In this document: piece after piece, positions 51,101 to 60,100 of the stretch | Layout of the letters: every line of letters begins with the position of its first letter | Position numbering within the stretch: position 1 is the first letter of the stretch | Assembly: GCA_026122225.1 (NCBI GenBank) | Contig: JANEZZ010001895.1 | Location: 1-64,000, forward strand | Reading direction: 5' to 3' | Length of the DNA: 64,000 bases | Origin: Heloderma charlesbogerti | Lineage: Eukaryota; Chordata; Lepidosauria; Squamata; Helodermatidae | The notes under the pieces: model-generated | Databases searched by the model: none | What the model saw: the letters and a program-made list of their open reading frames with translations, nothing else | Told to the model about the DNA's origin: nothing | Translations under genes and position numbers: made by a program

Positions 51101-54100
51101 TTAACATGGAAATAAAGTGATAGGGAAAGTCTACTTGATTTCTTCATGTCATCCACTGTTAAATGTACAGGACTGGGAAAGAGGTGACAATAGTACAGGC
51201 AAGTAAGCTTTGGAAGCCAGAGGATGATGGGCCACAGATGCAAAGGGGGATAGAATTGCCAAATCCAAACCTGAGTGTTTTTGTACAAAGAAAATTCTAT
51301 AACATGCTGCATCTCCCATCATTGTAACACTACGGCAAGAAAAGCCACACCTGGTGAAATTCTATGCAATTATTTCAAGTACAGGTGTCTTCTTGGGGTT
51401 CAGATATAGATATGTCATGGGGGAGGGGCAGCATGTTCCAGGAATAGTGAAGTGCACAAATGAACTACCAAACCTTTATTGAGGAAAGACAAGGAAACGT
51501 GGACCTGGGTCATACCTGGATAGCTTCTCCCTGTCCTGTTCTGCATAGAGTTGCCAACTCTTGAAGTAAATAAAATGATGCCTGGGTGGAGTCTTGCACA
51601 TGTGGATGTAGAGCCTGGCAGCAAGGGGCAGACTCTGGTGCACTTTGGGTGGCAGACCAGTAGTTAAGTGATGGAGGTGAGCATGCCCATATCAGGACAC
51701 AATAGCCATTTCAAATTTTGTGTGGGAGGCCAGTGCCATGTGCATTAACAAAAGCTTTTGGGAGCCTCCCCCATCCCTAGTACACATGTATATGCAACAC
51801 ATAAATGAACAAAATAAACACATTTTCCAAATAAATATAAGTGCAGGCACTAGGATGATTCACCTTCCTCCCTTTAAAAGTTAGTATTTTCTTTCAGCCA
51901 ATCCCAAAATCCACCAGATGGCTGGACCATGCAAAAACCAGACAATTGACAACTGTGCCTCTATGGGTCATAGTGACTAGGGATGTATGAAAGTCACTTA
52001 CCTTTCGCGGATTATGTTGATGGTGGGGGGGGAGGCGTTCCGTCCCTCCCCCCGGAATTCTCCATGGCTCTGGCCAGGCCAGAGCCGTCCGCAGCTGGAT
52101 TTCCGGCCGCGGAGGGCTCGGGGGGGGGGGGAACCTGCGTACGCAAATGGTGGCGGCTATGGCCGCCGCCATTTGCGTTCCTTATTTTTGCTGTCTTAAT
52201 CTACGTAAATATTTATGTAGACTAAGACGGCGAAAATAAGGGGAACGCAAATAGCGTAGCGGACACTATTTGCATTCCCCTTATTTTCGCTGTCTTAGTC
52301 TACGGAATTATTTACGTAGACTAAGACGGCCCAAAATAAGAAACGCAAATGGCAGCGGCTGTAGCCGCCGCCATTTGCATACGCCTTTTTTTTTTTTTTA
52401 ACCCCGGAATCCTGGATGGGGGGGGGAGGCGATCCATTCCTCCCCCCCGGAATTCTCCATGGCTCTGGCCAGGCCAGAGCCGTCCGCAGCTGGATTTCCG
52501 GCCACGGAGGGCTCAGGGGGGGGGAACCTGCGTACGTAAATGGTGACGGCTATGGCCGCCGCCATTTGCGTTCCTTATTTTTGCTGTCTTAATCTACGTA
52601 AATATTTATGTAGACTAAGACGGCGAAAATAAGGGGAACGCAAATAGCGTAGCGGACACTATTTGCATTCCCCTTATTTTCGCTGTCTTAGTCTACGTAA
52701 TTATTTACGTAGACTAAGACGGCCCAAAATAAGAAACGCAAATGGCAGCGGCTGTAGCCGCTGCCATTTGCATACGCCTTTTTTTTTTTTTTAACCCATT
52801 CGTTTTAGGCTACGTAAGTTTTTACATAGCCTAAAACGTCTGGGTAAAAAAACAAAAAAGTGTACACAAATGGCAGCGGCTGTAGCCGCCACCGTTTGCG
52901 TACGCCTTTTTTTTTTTTTTACCCAGACGTTTTAGGCTACGTAAAAACTTACTTAGCCTATCACGTCTCTGTAAAAAAACAACAAAAAAACCTGCAAATG
53001 GTGGCAGTGGCAGCCGGTTGGAAGACCAGCCGCCGCTGAAGCTGCCGCCAGAGCCACCACTGCCCGGAAGATCCGCCCCAGGTAAGTCTCGTCCCGGGGG
53101 GGATCCGCGGGGGGGCCGTTCCACCACAGGCAGGCCGTTCCGCCACAGATTTCGGGGGGCCGAATGCACTGGCATTCGGCCTCACCAGGATCCGTGGCGG
53201 AATTCTCTACCATCCCTAATAGTGACATCAGTGCTGAACTTCAAAGACTTAGAATCATAGGGTTGGAAGGGGCCCACAAGACCATCGAGTCCAACCCCCT
53301 GCTCAATGCAGGAAGCCTGATTCCCAGGCGGTCCCCCATCCAAGTACTAACCAGGGCTGACCCTGCTTAGCTTCCAAGATCAGATGAGATCGGGCACATC
53401 CAGTCCTACTATATATATTATTATTACTATATATATTATATATATATTATATATTAAGAAGTGTAGATCTGTGTGACAATTATACAGGAGATTTGAATCT
53501 TGTGTCTGTGTTACCCTTTATAAATGGTTACATTGCAAACATTAACCTTTACAGTTGTGGTCCATAGTGTAAGAAATACTAAAGTGATCATTATTTTTAA
53601 GAGAGAAAGGCAGGGCAACCTTCCTATCTAATAGTGCAGTCCTATACATGTCTATTCAGTTGTAAGCCCCACTGAATTCAATGGAACTTATTCCCAGGTA
53701 AGTGTGTGTAGGGTTACAGCCTCAGTCAGATCCATTTCTGGACTTATGGCATGATGTCTACCAAATGTATATCTGAAAGTTATTTTTGGAATATAATATA
53801 CAGTAGGTATTATATCTTATTTCATTTTCTAGTTAAGTAATTGCTATTTTTGTTCTTTTAAAATTGTTTACTAGCTTTCTGGTTCCGCTCCTCGTTATGG
53901 AGTTGATAAAGAGGTTAACAAAGAAGCCCAGAAAGATGTTAACAAAGAAGCCCAGAAAGATGTTAACAAAGAAGCCCAGAAAGATGTTAACAAAGAAGCC
54001 CAGAAAGATGTTAACAAAGAAGCCCAGAAAGGTCATGCAGTGTCTTCCTATACAGACTACTTGGTCACTGGGGCTATAATAGGAGAGCTCAACTGCCTAA

Positions 54101-57100
54101 CTAAGCAAGAAATGGAATATGGAGTTACTTGTGAAACTGCTGTGCAGGTTGGAAAATTCTGCTTTTCAATATATTTCATGAGGTTTATTTTACATAGTAA
54201 TCACAGGAGGGTTGGGTTAGAGCTGAAATGAAATTATGTATATATTTAAAACCTGAATCTTTGACATTTTGATTTTAGAAACTGAATTCAAGGACATTTA
54301 AAATTAAATATTAAGCCCTATCAATAGATTTAAGGTGTGAAGGATCACTGGGCCTAGACCCAACAAGTCTGCAAGGTAGGACAGGCCAAACATGGCCACA
54401 AATCCACTCAAAGCCCAGTAGCCTTCCCCTCTGGCCAGTAGGCACTGAAATTAGCACTGAAGTTATGCAGAACACACCACACCAACTAAAAGTTGGGGAA
54501 ACGTTTATTAAAAGGAAGGAACAATGGGGAAGGTATGGGGGGAGGTGGTAGGTTGTACAGGAAATTACAAGCAAGATTACAAATACAAAAGTACTTAGGA
54601 ACACTGAGAGCCTTTGTACATGCTCCCAAGAAGCAAAACAGTAAAACTAGCTAGTCTGTCCTATACATAACGAAGTATGGGCCTTCCAGGACAACTTCCA
54701 GCTTTCAACACACACAAGCACCATCAGGACAACCGGAGACAGCCTACCTCTTCCTCAGCCCTCTGTTTAGGGCACAGCTCTAGCAACTCAAGACAGAAGT
54801 CGAATAGCCAATCAAAGCTCAGCCGCGGGACGCATCACCCTCATCTCAGAAGGGGCAGGATCTTTTCACCAAATGCAGCTGTTATCTCTCTCCCAATTAA
54901 CTTCGCCTTGAGCTGTAGAGCTGAGAAAGGGGTAGATAACAACTAGCTCCAGGTGGTCACTTGGGATGTGACAGCCCAGCCTACTCTCATGGCACAGAGC
55001 AGGCCTTCATTCTTGACATAAGGCAATCAGTATCTGCCAAATTGATTTACAACAAATTGATTTACAACAAATTGCCAAATTGATTTACAGCAAAGGGACC
55101 CTGCTTTTACGCTATAGGCTACGCAAATATTTGCACAGCCTATCACATTAAGTAAAAGCATGGCTGCAAATGGCATCCAAGACTCCATTTGCAGCCATAA
55201 AGGCCTTAGTTTAAGGTAAATGCAGCCATTTACGGCAGCATTTACCTTAAACTAAGGCCTTTACGGACGCCATTTGCAGCCGCAGTTAATCCGCCCAGCC
55301 AGCGATACGGCAGTGGCGGCTGTATCGCTGGTGCTCCGGAGCTGGCCAGCAGGGAGGATCTGGCTGGCGAGGATTTGTTCAGGAGGCGGAGGTAAGTCCT
55401 CCACAGACTCCGGGGGGGCGGATTCTTTTGAATTTGGCCTCACTGGGGTCCATGGAGGATTTCTCCCCTATCCCTACTTGAATGGCTCCCTTTCCTGGAC
55501 CTCCTTTTCCTTGTGCAAGAAATGAAAGCTATAGGAAAGTTCATTCACCACTTGCAATTTTCTTTTCATTTTCTCTCTTCCTTCCTACTCCCTTTTCTAT
55601 GTATGTCCTAGCAAAGCTTTAGGAATGAACAAGGAATAAGGCACAAGAACTTGAGTAGTGCAGATCTTGAGCAACGCTTTTGTAGGCCCTTCTCTTTGGG
55701 CTAGGCTGGTTTAGGAAGGAGCCAAGAGCAAAAATCCCACACCTTTTTCCTAGGTGAGCCTTTTTCCCTGGACCAGGCTGGTGGGAACAAGAAGAAGCAA
55801 AAACATGCCAAAGCTTGTCCCAGCTGCACACAACTGCAAGACCTCTTCCCCTTCCCACTCAGCCTTTTCCAAGCTGGGATGATGTGGTGCAAGCATGCAT
55901 AGAGTGGTGGGCTCATTTTGTTCTCACCCTGTGCACTAGCAGGAATGACAGTGATATAAGCTGATTATGCAGAGGGCCTCCCGATTTTTGCCTAGATAAT
56001 AGTGGACTGCACCCTACCAGAAAGTCTCAAGCTTTGTTTATGTCTTTTCACCAGGGTTCTTGGGGAAGATGATCACAAAACCTACCTTTCCAGGTGGTTG
56101 TGGGCCTGTATTGAAAAGACATGGCCTACTGTACCATTGAAAAGTCATCTCCTGGGCATGTTACAGCCCATTTGGTTGTGTGTTTGTGTCTTGTGGGGGA
56201 GGGGGGCATGTCGGCTGCTTTAAGGGGGAGGACCCCTTTGGAACAGATGTACTGGGCAGCCATGAGCATTTTGAGGCACAAGTTTACTGAGCTTTAGAAA
56301 ATAATTGTTTGCTCTTCCACTGAGGCAGCTGTTGACAGAAGAGTTGCTTGGTGGGTTCTAATCCAGTAAGGACTCACTTTCCACCTAAATACCCTTCTGG
56401 CTACTGCTCTGCTATATCCCAAATAGTCTCGAATGCTCTCTATCTCTTGGTGGGAAAGGAGGTTTTCTTAAGGCAATTGTTATTCTCTGGAGATACAGGG
56501 GATATTCTCTCTGCTGCTTTAATTTCTCATATTTTTCTCTTTGGCTCATAATTCTGGCTGATAGGTACATATGGAAGTGGTAGTTTGGGCCTTCTAGGGT
56601 GAACTGTCTTTTTACCTGGGCTGTATATTTCTTCCCTTTTCACTGTTTTGTTCTATTACTTGTTTGTATTTTCAGGGATGCATAGAAGTTTCTTCTGATC
56701 ACTATGGTGGGGTGTTGGTTGCTACTCTTTTCAGTTTATCTAGGGAAGAAGGGAGCCCCATCAGTAGTAGGGGTGTATAGAGGGCCAACATTTAAATTAT
56801 TTAGAATGCCCTCTTGTATCTTCTGAGAATAGGAATTCAACAATTCAGAAGATATAGCTATCAATGGCTACTAGTCATGATGATGCTATATTAGCTCCAC
56901 TATATTAGCTCCAGTATCGGAAGCAGTATGCTGGGGAACATGAGCTGGATAGTGCTATTGTGCTCATGTCATACTTGTAGGATTCCCATAGGGATTTGGT
57001 CGGTCACTGTGGGAACAGAATGCTGGACTAGATAGGTGTTTGCTCTGATCCAGCAGATCTCTTATTATGAAAGTGCCCTTTTTATTATGGGTTGTCCTTA

Positions 57101-60100
57101 TTTTTACTGGAATATGAATTTCTGTAAGCTTTGGTAACCATTATGTGCCAAAACCGCTATTTGTAGTTTTTATTGCTGTAATAATGGCTGGATGCATAAC
57201 CCATTACAGTATAGTGCTACCGTATTATTGCTTCCACAAAGTCTGTGATCCTTTAACTGGTTTCCCCATTTGTTTGCTTAGCAAATCTTGGATTAAAATG
57301 TACAGAACCTACTAGGTTGCTTTGTTTATGGAAGTGATTTTTGAACACCATTTCTATAACTCCATAATGGAGGAGCTCAAAATGTAACAAAAGATTTAAA
57401 ATCCATTGCGTAAGTCTCCTACATGGCAGTTTAACAATGGTGCAGCAAGTAGATATGAGCTTGGAAACAGATACATGACTCACTAATACTTAATGGGGGT
57501 GCAATCCTATGCATGTTTAGACAGAAAGAAGTCCTACAACTCCCAACATCCCCCAGCCAGCCATGCTGTCTTGGGGATGCTGGGAGTTGTAGGGTTTATT
57601 TTTGCCAAAACATGCATAGGATTGCACCCTAAATGCGTTGCACTTGCCCAAAGCCAATGAGACTTGGCCTGTCAGGGTATCCAGGACACTGATCTTGCAT
57701 CATAATGCTTGAAACAATATTTTTGGGCTCCAACCTAGTAAGCACTGCAGTTTGGTGGATAGAACTCCATTGCTGTGGGACTCTGCAAGTGCATGCACAG
57801 GTAAAAATGTCGTCACTTGTATGACTCTAGAAATGGTTAGAAGAGATAAATTCCTCTTCAAGAAATTGTTTGTACTGAATCATTTGGAATACCTCCCTCC
57901 TATGGTGTGATACGAATAGAAAGATTGCCCGAAACTCAGAGCGTGCCAGAGATGTTACCTTGTATTTAAGATTCCCTTTGCTCTCAGTCCTAAAATGTCA
58001 TAAGCAGAAGATCTTCGTCTTTTCCAGTGTTCACAAAGACAAGAATAACTTCATACATACTTCACCTGTAGGAGTCAACCATACTCTTTTCTCTACAGTG
58101 GCTACAGTCTGCTCTTTAAGGGAAGTTTCCTTTCTCCTCTCCCTGCAGCCCCCCACATGCCTGCGACATCTGCTCTTGAGAGTCCCCAATGCTCCAGAGT
58201 AAATTTGGGGATCTCCTGGGGGACTGCAGGGGGAGGTTGAATTTGATCTGCCAGTAACCATTTTGCTGGCAGAAGGACACTGCTAGAGACAACCCTCTGT
58301 TTTGAAGATCGAATGCTTCTGTTTCTTTTACTTAACATACTTATTAAGGATAAATTTCTTTTCTAATTGAAGGCCATCGGGTAGAATTTAAAAAAAACCT
58401 TTGCCCTTCAGTAGGCATTGCTTCCTTTCCAGTCTAGCTAAAAATGTTCAAACTAGTTGAGCACTAGGAGGCTTTTCCATTGTTGGAAATTCTAAACTAT
58501 TTTTAAGAATCTTAATTTCCTTGATTTCCTAGACAGGGTCTGGGGACTTCCGCAGGGGCCTCCGCAGCTGAATTAGGGATTGGCACCAGCTTTCTTTGTA
58601 TCTGTTTTCTCTTGAGCAGTTTACCAATGGTCAGAAGAACTCACTTCCTTGGATTCCAACACAAACCAATAAAAGACAAAATAAAGAAGAGCGTGCTCCC
58701 AGCAGCTGACTCACTGCTGGATGGGAAGTTTGAATACAAACCTAGGGCTGCTTATTTGGTAGCCAGAACTAGAGGTGGTGGAGAATTCCGCCACGGACTC
58801 AAATGAGAGTGGATTCTTTGGAATCTGGCCTCCGGATTCCACGGCAGAACAGCACCATTCACCTCTGCCTCCCAAGGATTCCCCATGGACCGGCACTCTG
58901 GCTCCAGATCTTTTGCGCTACGGTAATGGCAACCACCATTACTGTTTCGCTGGGAGAAATACGGCTGCAAATGGCATAGTGGACGCCACTTGCGGCCGTA
59001 AAGCACTGTTTTTTACCTAAATAGAACCATAAACGGCTGCATTTAGTTAAACTCAGGGCTTTACGGCCGCAAGTGGCGTCCAATACGCCATTTGTGGCTG
59101 TATTTCTCCAAGGAATACGGTAATGGTGGTTGCCATTACCGTATCATAAAGGATCTGGAGCTGGAGTGCGGCTCTGCAAAATCCTCGGAGTCGCTCCGGA
59201 GGATTCCGGGAGGGAGGAACAGATTGTCTCCCCCACATGGACCCCCCCCTTCCCAGAACGGAAGGTAGGGGTTTCATACATCCCTAGCCAGAACAAACAT
59301 TTTGCTACAGAATTGGGGTGTGGTTCCCAAGGTCAGTTAGCTAGTTCTCCCTTTATCAGAGCAAAACTACTCTGTGAACCTCTGGAGGAAGTCTTCATGA
59401 AGATGCAGGACAAAATGAAAGCCTTGGCTACTACAAAAAAATAAATCACTGACTCAACAATCTTTTCATACCATCAAAGAAACCCCCAGATCTTGCCCCT
59501 ATGATGGATACAAATCCAAATGGTCCCAACCAAAGCTCCCCAACAATTCATCTCAGCCTCCTTTGTCCTTGGCTTCCTTTTATAGCAGAACAAAGAGAAC
59601 AAAGAAGCTCTCCTCCATCTGACATCAGGCAGATTCCATGTCTGGGGGCAGTTGGGGGTTATTCTCACAATTCTGTGTACATGTGGACCCAGGCCATGTT
59701 GAACATGCGGGTTTACGCGGCTATTGCCAGAAGATATTCCCTGGAGCTGCATGCAATACCTGAGGAAAGGTTTGTAATGCCTCATCAGTCTGAAATCCAG
59801 CAAATCACCATGCCTTCTTGAATGCTATTCAATATCTCATAGACATTTGTTCCATTGAAACTTAATGTTAATCTGTTAGCTGTTTGTTAAGAATGTTGTC
59901 ATCCCCCCCACACACACGCACACACCCACCCTGCCCCCAGTACAGTTTGTGTTGAGGGGTTGCTTCTGCTTTACTAGTCTTGGAGGGCAGGGCAGCCCCT
60001 ACTCAAGAAGAAGCCACTCTAGGATTTTGACCCTTCCTGCTGATCCAGGTGGAGGTGCTATCCCAATGTTTTGGAATGCTCTCCAGGAGTCTCAGAGAAC

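Noticed and set aside
49052..53218. CRISPR-like array of palindromic repeats
   Set aside because: The palindromes are not evenly spaced, the spacers are themselves palindromes, the host is a vertebrate, and transposon ends with 8-bp duplications explain the borders.
53300..53400. Functional 5S rRNA gene
   Set aside because: Only an internal part of 5S is present and it is fused to a CR1 tail, with substitutions. It is a retrotransposed chimera.
53833..54036. Minus-strand open frame with FLGFFVNI repeats looking like a repeated membrane protein
   Set aside because: It is the antisense shadow of the 24-bp coding repeat in the SLC9C1 exon.
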